In this document: positions 46,869-58,959 of the stretch, in pieces | How positions within the stretch are numbered: position 1 is the first letter of the stretch | Layout of the letters: every line of letters starts with the position of its first letter | NCBI GenBank assembly: GCA_963575745.1 | Contig: CAUYUJ010014771.1 | Coordinates: 475,593 to 539,592, forward strand | Source: Prorocentrum cordatum | Taxonomy: Eukaryota; Sar; Dinophyceae; Prorocentrales; Prorocentraceae | DNA: 64,000 nucleotides | Reading direction: 5' to 3' | Notes under the pieces: generated by a model | What the model was told of the DNA's origin: nothing | Seen by the model: only the letters and a program-made list of their open reading frames with translations | Databases searched by the model: none | Made by a program: the position numbers and the translations under genes

Positions 46869-49800
46869 CACGTTCGTCAAGCTCTTCGCCGCCCCGATGA
46901 GCAAGGGGCTCACCTTCGCCACCTGGAATGCCAGAGCATTCTGCTACTACAAGGCGGACGTGGCGGCGCGCAAGAGCGAATACGTTGGGAAAGCGCTCCG
47001 AGCTGGGGCTATCGTGGGTATGCAGGAGATCCACGGGTCGGCCGCGCGCCTGCGTATGCTGATAGATCGCTTGGGGACGGACTACCAGATGTTCTGTTGC
47101 TTCGGTGACAATGTTGATGAGTCTCTTGGTAGCGTTGCCACCATCTTCCCCTGCAAGGTGCGCGCGGGCATGGACCTGCGCAAGACGTTGTGCATCAAGG
47201 CTCGGGTGATCCGTGCCACGGCCACGATCGCGGGCGGGCCCTGCGCTGGCTACACGCTGAAGCACTGGAACATCCACGACCAAGCCCTATCGCGCGAGCA
47301 GGGACGGCGTGTCTCTGGCGCGATCCAGGCCGATCTTCGTGAGATGGACCCGAGGAAGTGTTGCGTAGTGATCGTGGGCGACTTCAACTACGGCGAGAAT
47401 GCGGAGGTGGAGGGCCCGCTGGTTCCTGGTGGAGGGCGCAGGGCTGCCACCCACCCGAGGGCGTGCTTGGACGCACGGGCTGAATGCTGCGACGGAGATG
47501 ATCCCTAGCAAGCCGACGCGTTGGCACCCAGGCAGGCAGATCGCCACCGCGATCGACAATATTTGGATCGGTTCACCATGGCGGTTGCTCACGCAGACCT
47601 ACCAGCATGGGCAGGTGCATGGCGAGCCCCACGAGATGCACCTCGACGGCCTCTCGGACCACGCGATGTTCTCGGTGGCATGGACTCCTCGCCCTTCCAG
47701 TAAGAGACCTACCACGGGCGTCATCAACCCTGTGCTGTCCTTCGTCTCTGAGAACCCGAAGTTCGGCGAGGTGATCTGGAAGCAGGAGCTCGCGATCCCC
47801 CTTGATGGTCTCTCTCCTCCTGATCGGGCACACTACCACACGAAGATCCTGCAGACGACAGCGGCTGCTACCAGAGACGCCATGCTTCGCGGGGGCCTGG
47901 TCTACGGTCGCCGACAGCTTTGACCTGGAGACAACTTGGTCGGGCGGCATGGCGGCAAGACATGCGGATGGCTGAGGCGCTACTGCGCCGACATGCATGG
48001 ACGAGTCAGGTGATCGAGCTTCGCGATCGCCCAGGACATGTTGGACGACAAGTGGTGCTTCTACACCCTCAGGAGTTCTCTAGACGCTATCGGTTAGCGC
48101 AACACCACGAGATGCAAGCCCTACTCCGCCAGCGCCAGCAGGACATGGGCGGTGAGCTGCGCGAGTCCAACAAGGCAGCGATGGTCAGGCAGCAGAGGGC
48201 TCTACGACGGCGCGCGGCCATCTGGGCACCGTCGTCGGCGCGACGATTCCTGGGAGGCATCGAGCTGGACAATGGCACGGTCGCGCGGTCGGAGCAGGAT
48301 GTCCAGAGGGCGCTAGCGAACTACTGGCGAGGCGTCTTCGGCGATGACGTGGTCAAGCGGAAGCAGCTCGCGGAGGACGGGAATGCGCAACCTTGCCGCC
48401 GGAGCCCAGTGCCCTTTTGTGGGCGGCGCGGGCACTGAACAGGGCGCCAGCATGAGCGGCGCCCCCGTGACCTTCCAGGACGGCGTCATGGTGCCCCTCC
48501 CCCGAGATGATCCTCGTGCTGTTCAGCGTCGACGGGAGCTGCAGGATGGCTATCCCCGACGCTATGGCATCCAAGGAGAAGACGGGGCCTCGCTCGAGCC
48601 CCCCTCGGCAAGCGCCATTGCCTTGGCTCTCCGCAGGGCCCGCAAGTCGGCACCTGGGCCAGACGGCCTCGGCGCCACGGCCTGGCTCGCCACGCCGCTG
48701 GGAGTCGAGGCGCTGGCGGAAGCGATGGCGCGGCAGCTTGAGGGCCTGCCCATGCGCCAGGAAATGAACTACTCCGTCGCCGTCTTCCCCGCCAAGGGGA
48801 CGCGGGCTGATGATCCTCGAGAAGTCCTCAGACGTGCCAGTGAGACTCGGCCGCTGGCGCTGGAGAACACTTCCAATAAGGCCGTCATGTGGACCCTCAA
48901 CGCATGCGTGAAGCGGGTGGCGGAGCGGCACTGCGTGGACACGCAGTGCGGCTTCATCCGTGGGCGCAATTTCTGCGACAATATCGCCGAGCTCGACTCG
49001 CACTCCCGCGCGCTGTCCTTGGCTGCTGGACAGGGCGACCCCCCCTTCCTCATCTCCTTCGACTGGGGCCAGGCCTTCCCGAGCATCGCGCAGGACTGGC
49101 TCTTTGGCCCGCCGCGCGCCATGGCCGCGCCCCAGGGGCTTCAGGGCGCGCTGAGGGTCAACTACGACGGGGTCATCTCCCTAGCGGCCTCACGCACGAG
49201 GGCTGCGCTCTATGCGGTGCGATCGGGCATCCTCCAGGGCGACCCCGCCAGCGGCGCGCTGTTCGTCCTTGCCGCCCAGCCGTTCGGGCAGGGCCTGAAG
49301 GACCACCTGGGCTCCAAGCTTCGGGGTATCTCGAGGCGGTGCGCCGACGACCTGGGCGCGGCGGTGATGGCCCACTGTGGCCTGATGGCGCTGGCCCGCG
49401 TCTTCCGTGGCGCGAAGCTCCTGGCGGGCCTGGTGATCAAGCCTGCGAAGTGCTTCGCCATCCCGCTGGGAGACCCGCAGCGCTCTGACGCGCAGGAGCG
49501 GGCGAGGGACACCCTGGTGGCTGCTGACCAGGACTGGAAGGTGTTCCCCATCGTGGACCACCTCGAATACTTGGACGTGCTGCTGGGCCCTGGGGTGGCG
49601 CAGGAGGCAGAGTGGCGGGCGCCGATGAGGAAGCACTTTGATCGCGTCGGGGAGATCTCGAGGAGCCGTTCGTACACGCATGCGGCCATCCTCCTCTGCA
49701 CGGAGCGCTGCGCGCCCATCCTGTCGTACAAGGCGCAGTGGCTGGAGGCCCCCGCCTCCTTGAAGAGGCTCGAGCGGGGGAGGCCGGCGCGCCTGCTGCG

Positions 49801-50787
49801 CCTGCCAGGCAGCTTCCTGGGCGATGGGGAGTGGCACAAGCTTGCCGCCATCGGCGGCCGCTGATCCCGTTGGCCACGACGTGGCGCGAGGCGGCCCTCG
49901 TGAGGGCGGCGGTGGTCACGCTGGGCTCCTGGCGCGCGGCTGCGCGGCAGCTCCGCGGGGCCGCGTTGCAGCGCCTGCCCGCGGTGCGGACGGTCCGCGG
50001 CTGCCCGTGGCCCAGCGGGTGGCGATCGGAGGCCATCGCGGCGACGCTGGAAAGAGCGGCGTCGAGCCGCGGGCGGAGCCCCCGAGCGACGGCTGTTCGC
50101 GCCCTGCGCGCGGCCGCCGCCGACGAGGCTCGCCGCAGGCGCGCTCGCCCCGCCGCAGAGGACGGCTGGCGCGAGCTCTGGCGGCGCGTGCGGTTATAGA
50201 GTCTTCTTTACTCCTCCCTCCTCCGTTCGTCTCTTCGTCGCGTCCCTCCGTCTCCTCCTCGCCTCCATCTCCGCCTGCAGGAGCGTCTCCAACGCTGGTT
50301 TGGGGTCCACGCTGCCGACGCTGAGGCGATCGACTGGTCGGCCGTCGCCTCGGCGATGCATCGCACCCCGCCTTCCTGGCGCAGTGCTTGCATTAAGACG
50401 TGGGGCGGGGGCTGGATCACGGAGTCTAGGATGCGTAACCCGTATAGGCGGTGCTCTTGGGGCTGTCCTTGGGCTCGCGACTCTTTAAAGCATTATTTCC
50501 GTTGTTGCGACCCGATGTATATGCTCGCCCGTAGGCAATTAAGAGCTGACCTCCCCGCGCCCCCGTTTTTGGACCCCCTCCTGGCTATGGGATTGATCCA
50601 CCCCGCCCCCGAGACGTTCAAATTTCCCGCTTTTTATTATCATCTTTATCGGTTGGCCCACCAAGAGAGTAAAGCCCATGCGCTCCCGTTCTCTCAGGAG
50701 GCCGCCCAAAGCCTGGCGCGAGCCGCCCTCCAAGCCGTCGAACTGCCCCTCGGCCAATCGGGTCGTCGGCGGCGTCGTCGGCAGTAG
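46846..50787 (+). pseudogene. LINE B ORF2: APE endonuclease + reverse transcriptase + CCHC knuckle, frameshifted
   Basis: ORF2 can start at one of three tandem ATGs (46846-46854) overlapping the last codons of ORF1. The endonuclease shows LTFATWNARAFC, GMQEIHG and VIVGDFNYGE (about 47375). After a change to frame 2 near 47430 come IATAIDNIWIG and LSDHAMFSVAW. Frame 1 carries a linker (47920-48340). Frame 2 then holds the RT: KSAPGPDGLGATAW (about 48650), ETRPLALENTSNK, QCGFIRGRNFCDN, FLISFDWGQAFPSI (motif A, about 49050-49090), SGILQGDPASGALF (motif B), RRCADDLGAAV (motif C, about 49336-49365) and AGLVIKPAKCFAI. From 49861 frame 1 continues to a stop at 50199, then reopens into CSWGCPWARDSLKHYFRCC (about 50455-50510), a CCHC knuckle typical of LINE C-termini. 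It ends at TAG 50785-50787. Catalytic residues are intact, so only the frame changes inactivate it. Confidence 0.88.
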
Positions 50788-53090
50788 AGTGGTTGAAGAC
50801 GTTGCCCCCCAGACGCTCCAATCTCCCTTTCCAGGACCGTGCGGTTTTTTCATCGGGAGCCTATCGCCGATCTACCGGCTGTGTGTCGCCGATTCCAGAT
50901 CGACGGTTTTTCCCCTGGGCCGGTTCCCCCGAACGTTCCCCTGAGAAAGAGATGTTTCTGTTCTGGACGGGGGGGGTTCTGGCGTTTGTTCGCCGTCCTG
51001 GGGCCTTCTGTTTGGAGATAGGGTTATGATGGAAAGGTGATCCTCTCTAAAGCTCTGTGACCCAGGGCCCGTTTTCACTTGCTCCGTTATGTCATGCTAT
51101 ATGAGGGTCGTGGAAGGGCGAGAAGGGGGAGGAGGAGGAGGAGGAGGAGGAGGAGGAGGCAGCAAGAAGAGGACCAGGAGGAGGAGGGAGAGGGACAATG
51201 AGGAAATAAGAGGAGGATGCTTCTGAGGGGGAGGGGTGAGGAGAAGAAGCCAGGATCAAGGAAGCAAAGAGGACGATGGAAAGCCAAGTGATGAGCACAG
51301 AGAAAGGCAAGGATTATGAGGAAGGGGGGGATGAGAGGGACGATGAGGAGCGAGGGGGCCTGGACATGTCAGTGTCAAGGGCAGTTGTGCTCAGCGCGGC
51401 TTCGGTTCCCGCCGCGGCCAAGAGGAGCGGTCCCTGGGGTTGCGTCTCGAGGACCGGGTGCTGACCAGGTTCACCAAGCCAGAGGCCGAGGCGACGTGGC
51501 TGGGGCCCTGTCCCCGCCTCCTGGCCCCTCCTGCGGGGCGCTCCAGAAGATGGGCCTCACCTCCGATGGGGTCGAAGAAGTGTGCCTCTCCTCGTCGGCG
51601 GAGGGCAGGCCGAAGCAGCATGTTCCATCGAGGCTGCTATCGCCAGACCTTCGAAGAGCTGCTCGCACTTCGCCCTCACCGCGCTCGCGTTGGCAGGGTG
51701 CGGCTGCGGCCAGCGGAAGTTGGCGGAAGGAAGTCATGCGCCCCCAGGGATGCCAGCCTTTCAGGGGTTCGTAGAATCTGGAATCTGGAGTCATTGGAGA
51801 AACCATTACCTCGTCCCCAAACATCAGCGTTTACTAAACGGCGCTGGGCGTTAACTAGACAGCCCTGCTTCTTCAAATCCTTCGTTGAGTGCATTTACTA
51901 AACGGCTTCACTTGTCGGGGTGCTATTCTGAGGGTTGTTTTCAGCTTTGGACCAAGGGGTATCAACCTTTTTTAGGCTTCGTAGATTCTGGAGTGGGCCA
52001 TGTTCTCCGGCGCCCCGATTGCTTCAGCCAGATGATCGGGTGTGGGACGGTGTTTTGGCATCATTTTCGGCGATTGGTGACCAGGGGTGGATAAGCGTGG
52101 AGCCGTTAAGTTGTGTAGTAATAGAGGCAGGCGCCTCACACGTACGCAAAAGCTCTCATCGGAGCAGGATATATTGATATGAACGTTCTTCGAGGTTTCC
52201 TGAACAACGAGGATGGTTGTGGAATGTTGGCCAGGTGTGTGGCCAGACCAGATGAGAGTACATACCGAACTCCAGTGCCATCTTGACCGTCGGTCGCCAC
52301 CCCCTCACACACAGGCACGCAGACGCAGACGACCTCCGACATACGCAGTCGCGTAGAGATAGCCTAGCAGACAGACAGTCAAGGAGACAGACAAGTTGAG
52401 CTGCAGACAGACATGGGGGCAGGGAGACACATAATTCCACAGGCTGGCAGGCAAATCTCCAAACATACGCAGACAGGCAGGCAGGCTGGCCGAGATGCAG
52501 GCAGGCGGCGCGCATTTCGAATTTGCCGCAATTTAGATTGGATCGTGGCTTTGGGAGCGCGGGCGCATTGATCGTTGCTTCGGGTGCGCAGTTCCATCGA
52601 ATTTCCCGTGTCCATGGGCGCCTGGGAGTTGAGGGACCTTGATCATGTAAACCAGTTTTTGGAGCCAGGGGGGCCGCGCCTTGCAACCTACCAACCTTGA
52701 AAAGAGGAAACTTGAGCTATGAAATCCGAAGCCTTGGATCGTGGAGCTGCTCTTGAGCTGGCAGTGGAATTGAGGAGCTGATGATTTGCGCGGAGCAAAA
52801 AGCCTCGCCCATATAGTCTGGTGGCTCTGAAGGGGGCCGGCGGATACACACAGATCGCGTTGCGAATGGCCATCTACAATAAGCGCGTCGTGTTGCGCAC
52901 GTTGCTTTTTCACGGTGCAGTCAGTGATGATGAGACATGCGTTGAGAACGGCACTGGTGCTTCCGGATCTGTCGCCTCTGTAGATCGTGCCGACACTAGG
53001 TAGGATATTGCAAGAGTTTGATCAACCAAGAAAGTATAGTTAGGTATATCAGGACATAGTGCCTCAATGCAAGTATTCTGCATAACAAGT
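50788..53090. other. No recognisable gene; GGA tract and low-confidence frames
   Basis: The left part may be the LINE B 3' UTR. A GGA run lies at about 51126-51160. CAGACAGACA/GGCAGGCAGG-like microsatellite drift is visible near 52370-52510. Open frames up to 176 codons compete on both strands and show no motif. Confidence 0.45.
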
Positions 53091-53094
53091 AAAA

Positions 53095-53215
53095 CAATCA
53101 TCATCGTCATCGTCATCGACATCATTGTTCTCATCGTCATCATCTTGGCACACCTCTCACACACTTCGTGGCTCCATAGGGAGCTCCACCTCCAAGGCCC
53201 CGGTGGAGACTCGCT
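53095..53215. repeat. Short ATC run followed by a 77-bp satellite fragment
   Basis: ATCATCGTCATCGTC at about 53098-53140, then TTGGCACACCTCTCACACAC, CGTGGCTCCATAGGGAGCTC and AAGGCCCCGGTGG, which is about one unit of the 77-bp satellite in the 10.7-kb orientation. Confidence 0.75.
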
Positions 53216-53824
53216 GCTCGGCAACGCCCCTACGGCCGCCATTGATTCGAGATTGAGCTGATCGTCGCCTAGGGGCGACCGATGATTCTTGGGATGATCC
53301 GCCCAGGAGGCATCCAGGAGGTCAGTCGACCTCCCAGAAACCGTGGACCTTCATTCGAACCCTATGTCTTTACATGATATTGTTTGCGGGAACGATCTCC
53401 GGGAGTTGCTGGGGACGTTGGGTAACTCGAGACATGTTTACAAATAGTGTAAGACATGTGTGAGGATTCATGTAATTTGATATTGCGTCGTGTTCCCAGC
53501 CCCGGTTCAGCCCGGGCCCGCACTGGATTGCGAGCCATGAAATCTCGCGTCGGACGAGGGAAGCAGGAGCTTGGCCGAGGGTGCCCGAATCGCCCCGAGC
53601 AGCCGCAGGCAGCCCGAGCTATGGCCCGAGCGCCACTCCGAGGAGCAGGAGGAGGGGAAGGAGCGAGAGGTGTGGACCTCATGTGTGGCATCAGGAACTC
53701 ATGGGACTAGTTTACTGGGGTGGCGCCGCTTTGACCCCACAAAGTTGTAGCATCACGGGCGCTCTCAATATATGCATATGTATGCTGTAGATCTGCACAT
53801 TCCGGTTTCTTTGTTTTGACAGGG

Positions 53825-54465
53825 CCAGGGACCACCCCCCGCGAACGAATTTCGTCTACTCTCGGGCGCCCAAGAGGCCCCCCAAGACGGCCCCCAAGAG
53901 GTCCCATGCGGTTCAAAGACGGCCCAAGAGCGCTCCAAGACGCCTCAAGATGGCTCCACGACAGGTCAAGAGACTCCCCAAACGCCTCCAAAAGGCCCTC
54001 AAGTAACTCCAAGACGGTCGAAGAGGCCGCCCCAATACGCCCCGAAGTGCCCCAAGAAAAAGCCAAGCAAGCCAGAATCGTTCCATTCTTTCGGGCAACT
54101 GGCGTGTTTCGCCATACTCGCTTTCTTGTTTTCCAAGCCTCCAGAACGGTTCAAGAGGCTCCCCAAATCGCCCCGAAACAGGTCCAGAGGCCCCCACAAA
54201 GCCCCAAGAGGGCCCCAAGACAGCCCTAAAGAGCCCCGCGACGGCCGAAGATGGCCCCAAGACGGTCCAAAAGAGCCCCCAGACGGCCCAAGACGGCCCC
54301 ACGAGGCTCCCAAGAAAACCCTAAGACAGCCCCAAGAAACCTTCAGCAGAGCCCCACGAAGGCCAGAGCCTCCCAAGACAACCCATAAGGGCCCAAAAAC
54401 GGTCCAACCGGGCAGGGCCTCTGAGAAAACCCTGAAGCGCCCCGCACGCGCCGCCCCGCACGCTG
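53825..54465. repeat. Degenerate CCAAGACGGCCCC array
   Basis: About 640 bp of CCAAGACGGCCC, CCAAGAGGCCCC and CCAAAACGGTCC variants, roughly 10-12 or 20-22 bp apart. Related arrays lie at 57840-58380 (same orientation) and 61880-62310 (reverse orientation). Confidence 0.8.
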
Positions 54466-54873
54466 CAGCTACAAAAGTGTGGCTGAGCGCCCGAACGGCC
54501 TCGTCCTCGCTCACTCGGTACAGCGCGTGCGCGTTGGCGCACCGGTCTACAACTGTGCCCTTTAGTTCTTTCGCATGTCTGACTCACCGTCACAGGGGTG
54601 GCGTTGCTCCCTGAAGAAGATTACGCCCACGCAGTGAAGGTTTGGCATTTCTTCGTCACCGACGTCATTCGCGGTAACACGGTATCCTTGCCGCCCCAAC
54701 AAGTTTCCAGTAGAGCCCGAAAGGTTGTCGAAGACCACCAGAAGCCGCAACAAGTTCACGCGAGATTTCCGGAAAGCCATTCAAGGAGGAGGCCACGCAA
54801 GAAAATTTGAAAATGGTAATTGGGACGCGTTCGCAAACGACGAGTGAGAATGAAGAGGAAACATGAGGGACAG

Positions 54874-54879
<6 letters not shown>

Positions 54880-54905
<26 letters not shown>

Positions 54906-54998
54906 ACATATGTGCAACAACGCAGGTGTTTATGGCAAAAAGGGGATTTCGCCCTTTTGGGTATTCTTTCTCTCTTTCTCTCTCGTTTTCTCTCTCTT

Positions 54999-55034
<36 letters not shown>

Positions 55035-55205
55035 CCGCGCCCCGCCTGCCGCCTTCGCGCCGATCCTGAACGGCCAAGGTACAACACAGATATATACATA
55101 TATACATCATGAATATGTTTACGACGACGGTGATACGGATGATGATGCTGATGATGGTGATCATCATGATGATCATGATGATGACGATGATGATGATGAC
55201 GAGCA
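54880..55205. repeat. TA, TCTC and GAT microsatellite cluster
   Basis: TA repeats at 54879-54903, TCTC/TTTC repeats at about 54965-55034, and GATGAT repeats at about 55130-55205. Confidence 0.92.
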
Positions 55206-55304
55206 CGACGATTCATTAACGCCATCATGATCCCATCGGTGATGTAGCTAACGTGTGTGTTCAAGCCGTTGCTAAGCAAGTGGTCTGCCGAGTGTTTTTT
55301 TAAG

Positions 55305-55619
55305 ATGGTCAACCTTTGCGCCAATGTGGAATGCAAATTCGGCAAAAAGGGTAAACTCGCCAACGCGGAACCTAAACTGCGCTGCTGCATCTGTGCACGC
55401 ATGGAGCCAGATACACAGCCGACCAATGGAAAGCAGTGCGGCGCCGTGGTCACAAAGATCGTCAGCCTCCAAAAGGATGGGCGCAACGATGCCGTGAAGC
55501 GGGCCCTGGACATGGTCAGCCTGCGCGTCAGTCGTTTAAGGCCTCTACTTCGTTCAAACAAAAAACGCAAGCGTACAGTATACTTAACACTAACAATCAC
55601 AGCTCTTATTTTCCAATAA
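55305..55619 (+). CDS. Small hypothetical ORF with cysteine pairs (weak)
   Basis: ATG at 55305 opens 104 codons: MVNLCANVECKFGKKGKLAN, LRCCICARME, a middle of mixed composition, then a basic cluster (RSNKKRKRTVYL) and a hydrophobic end, stopping at TAA 55617-55619. AATAAA lies over the stop (CCAATAAAG), which may be a coincidence. The composition is less repetitive than its surroundings, with CxxxxC and CCIC pairs, but I know no matching family. It may be spurious or the relic of a retroposed gene. Confidence 0.25.
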   Translation: MVNLCANVECKFGKKGKLANAEPKLRCCICARMEPDTQPTNGKQCGAVVTKIVSLQKDGRNDAVKRALDMVSLRVSRLRPLLRSNKKRKRTVYLTLTITALIFQ

Positions 55620-55874
55620 AGAATAATTAAACAAATACGTGAATCTAATAAAGTCACATGGCCTTCTCATCCAGCGTAACAAGAAATACGCAGCAGGAGG
55701 AGTTTGCGCCAAAGGACGGGGAGCCGCCCATGGAGGAGGAATCATCAAAACCGAATCCGTCGCAGGAGACGCGCGGCAGGCTCCTGGGGGATGTCCTGAA
55801 CCAGGGCGGCTTCGGAACATGCTCCGAATGCGCCCTGGCCACTACCTCAAGCCACCTTTTGTGAATAGAGAGGG

Positions 55875-56065
55875 GGGGGGGCGGAAAGAGAGAGAGAGAG
55901 AGAGGGAAACATGATACATAGGAGGCGGAGGGGGGAGATGAATCAGAGAAAAACGGCTGCGGTATAACGAAGTGCGTGAAGAGGGGGAGGATGGATATTT
56001 GGAGGAGGAGGGGGAGGAGGATGAGGAGGAGGAGGAGGAGAGGAGGAGGAGGAGGAGGCGAAGGA
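55875..56065. repeat. GA- and GGA-rich tract
   Basis: GAGAGAGAGAGAG near 55890 and GGAGGAGGAGG near 56000-56060. Confidence 0.9.
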
Positions 56066-56074
56066 GCATGGCCA

Positions 56075-56850
56075 CCAAACCCTATTATTCACAGTTTTTG
56101 TGTTGAACAAAGGCCTGGTATATCGCCAAACCCTACTATACACAGTTTTGTTTGGGGGGTCAGGAATCTTGTAAAGTTGGGCACGAGAGATTTCGGGAGG
56201 AGCATGGCCGCCAAACCCTTATGTCCACATCTGGTTGTTTTTTCATGTATGGGGTGCCACCCCACCCAATTCTACACAAGTCTGTTTGATTTGTCTTGGT
56301 TTCAGGAGGTCAGCAATCTTGGCCTGGCATGTATAGTAGGGTTTGGTGTGGTCGCAGACCTGAAACAAAACTTGTGTGTATAGTAGGGTTTGGTGGCCGT
56401 GCTCCTCCCGCAAGCTCTCCTGGCCAAGTTTGCGGGCTTCCTGAAAAACCAGAAGAACCAAACAAACTTGTGTATAGTAGGGTTTGCTGGCATCCCAGAC
56501 CTGAAAAACACCGTGTATAGTAGGGTTTGGTGGCCATGCTCCTCCCGCGAACTCTCCTGGCCAAGTTTGCGGGCCTCTTGAAAACCAGACAAACAAAACA
56601 CATGTGTGTATAGTAGGGTCTGGTGGCATCCCAGACCTGAAACAACGAGAACACATGTGCATAATGAGGTTTGGTGGCCATACTCCCCCCGCAAGCTCTC
56701 CTGGCCAAGTTTGCGGGCTTCCTGAAAACCAGAAAACTAACAACCACAAGAACTTGTGCATAGTAGGGTTTTGTGGTATCCCAGACCTGAAACAAAACAA
56801 AAGCAAACCTCTGTATAGTTTGGTTTGGTAGCCATGCTCCCCCCGAAAGC
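56075..56850. repeat. ~140-bp tandem array with half-units
   Basis: TAGTAGGGTTTGGTGGCC starts at about 56381 and 56518, with a variant at 56662 (137- and 144-bp steps). Each long unit also contains a short half-unit TAGTAGGGTTTG(C/T)TGG … ATCCCAGACCTGAAA. The left end (56075-56380) has more diverged copies. The minus-strand ORFs are repeat translations. Confidence 0.88.
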
Positions 56851-56857
56851 ACTCCTG

Positions 56858-56985
56858 AGCGGGAGGAGGAGGAGGAGGAGGAGGAGGAGGACGGACCAGG
56901 AGGGACAGGAAGAAAGAGGGGAGAGAGACCGAGAGAGAGAGAGAAAGAGAGAGAGAACGAGAGAGAAAGGGAGAGAAAGAAGGCA
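56858..56985. repeat. GGA then GAGA tract
   Basis: GGAGGAGG at 56860-56890 and GAGAGAGAGAAAGAG at 56922-56980. Confidence 0.88.
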
Positions 56986-57239
56986 CCGAGTGTGGTAGGG
57001 GAGTCGCTGGGGAGAGGGGGCTGACCATACATATAGATTCATCTGTATCTGTATATATATATATATGTATACATATGGTAGCCCCCCAAAAGATCATACA
57101 TCTCTCTCTTCTTCTCTGTCTCTGTGAGTATCCATCTCTCTTCTTCTTCCTCCCTCTCTCCTCCTCCTCCCCCTCCTCTTCCTGCTCCTTCTGTGGATGG
57201 CCTTGCCGAAGGAGTTCCTATTGAAAAACCTTACATGGG

Positions 57240-57650
57240 GCTGCTCCCTGAAGGAAGCCATATGACAGCACAGATATTCCTGATGTTTGGGGTGGTTTTC
57301 GTGCGGAGGCCATGCATGTACAATGCAGATTTTCCTATGACACCCTATGACAAGACATATATTCATGATATTTGCTGGTTTTCCTGGGACGGGCGCCCCC
57401 CCCTCCTGCTCCTTCCCCAGGTCCACGCCCCCCGGGGACAATGCGCCAGACAGGAGCACATATGACAACACAGATATTCTTAATAGTTGGGGAGGTTTTC
57501 GCACGGAAGCCCTGCGAAAACACACATATATTCTTGATGTCGTGGATGGTGTTCGTCAGGAAACCATGTGGACGCATTGACATTCTTGATCCGTCGGATG
57601 GCTTTCGCAAGGGAACCACATGAAAACACACACATATTCCTCTTCCTATA
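57240..57650. repeat. Degenerate ~55-60-bp repeat (ACACACATATTC … GGAAACCATGTG)
   Basis: Units share CACATAT(A)TTC(C/T)TGAT, GG(A/T)GG(T)TTTCG and GGAA(C/G)CCA. The reverse complement of the same motif is seen at 58755-58860 (AAGAACATATGTGTTTTCAC, ATGGTTTCCGT), so copies occur in both orientations. Confidence 0.6.
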
Positions 57651-57699
57651 TTTTTATAAGCCCGGGCGGGGGGAAAACCCGTCACCCCCCCCCCCAAAA

Positions 57700-58385
57700 C
57701 TGGACTCCCGGGATCTGGGGCTTTGGAACCCTCCGGACGGGCCTCGAAGCGGTCCCCCGGGCCTTGCAGGGCGTTTTGACAAGCCTTCGCAGCACACCTG
57801 GGGCGATCAGGGGGGTCATCGGAGACGTCCCAGAGACCCCCAAGACAGCACAAGAGCGCTCCAAGAGTGACCGACGTGACCTCAAGATGGTCCAAGAGGC
57901 CTCCAGGACGGCCCCAAAGAGGCCTCCAATAGCACTCCCAAGAAGGCCCCAAGAGGCAAAACTCATTAGTTTTCTGTGGGTTTTTGGTGAATTTTGGGGT
58001 TCTCCTCTTTTCGGCTTCCCGACGCTCCAAGACGGCGGTCTTCTGGGCGTCCGAAGCCGCCCGGGAGGCTCCAAAATCGCCCTACAAACATCCGAAAGGG
58101 CTTCCAGGCAGTCCGAGAGAGCCCCAAAACGGCACAACACGGGTCCAAGATGGCCCTCAGGGAGCCCCATGGCGGCCCAAGATGGCCCCTAGACACCCTC
58201 CGAAGCATTCCAAATCGTGACCCGGTCGTTCAGGGAGACCGCGGTTGGAGGCAGGGTGGCCCGAGGAAGCCCCCAGAGGCCCCCAGAATACACCCTGGAG
58301 GTCTCTTGAAAGCATTAAGAAAGCCTGAAACAACTTTTGTGAGGCCTCCAGAGGCTCTCCAAGGAGGAGCCTCCGCAATCAAGAG
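57700..58385. repeat. Degenerate CCAAGACGGCCCC array, second locus
   Basis: CCCAAGACAGC, TCCAAGATGGTCC, CCAAAACGGC and GAGGCCTCC variants without a strict period, related to the 53.8-54.5 kb array. Confidence 0.7.
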
Positions 58386-58959
58386 CTGAGGAGGATGGGG
58401 AGAATGCGCAGGGTATGGCGAAAATGAGGAAAAGAAGCATGGAGGAAGGATAACGAATCACATTATTATAGCGGGGATGCCGGAAAAGGCAACAAGGAGT
58501 TATCGCTAATTTGTCGGCTTGACCTTCCTGCAAGTTCGCTTGCGTACCACACTTCCAGGACCAAGGTGCATGGCGCGAAGCGCCACTGCAGTCTTGTGTG
58601 TGTATATATATATGTTGTGTAATTGGGCGGACGTCCCTCCTCCTCCTGTGCCCCCAGCCTCTTTTGCAGCTCGCCCGCATCCAGGAAACTACACACTAGT
58701 AGCAGGACTATATGTATGTGTACCGGCTTCCCTTACAAACGCTTTTAATAATATCAAGAACATATGTGTTTTCACATGGTTTCCGTACCCAAACCTTTGA
58801 AACAGATCAGGAATATATGTGTTTGTTTTGTTGACCAGGCTTCCTTACCAAAACCTTTACACACATAGTGTTTTTTGGGGGTTTCACGAGGTTTCCTTAC
58901 CAACGCCTCATGGACTCCTGTGTGTTTGTCCTGGACAGCAGACCTTGATCAATGGATTT

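Noticed and set aside
53913-54514. Minus-strand Trp/Gly/Leu-rich ORFs
   Set aside because: Translation of the degenerate CCAAGACGGCCCC array.
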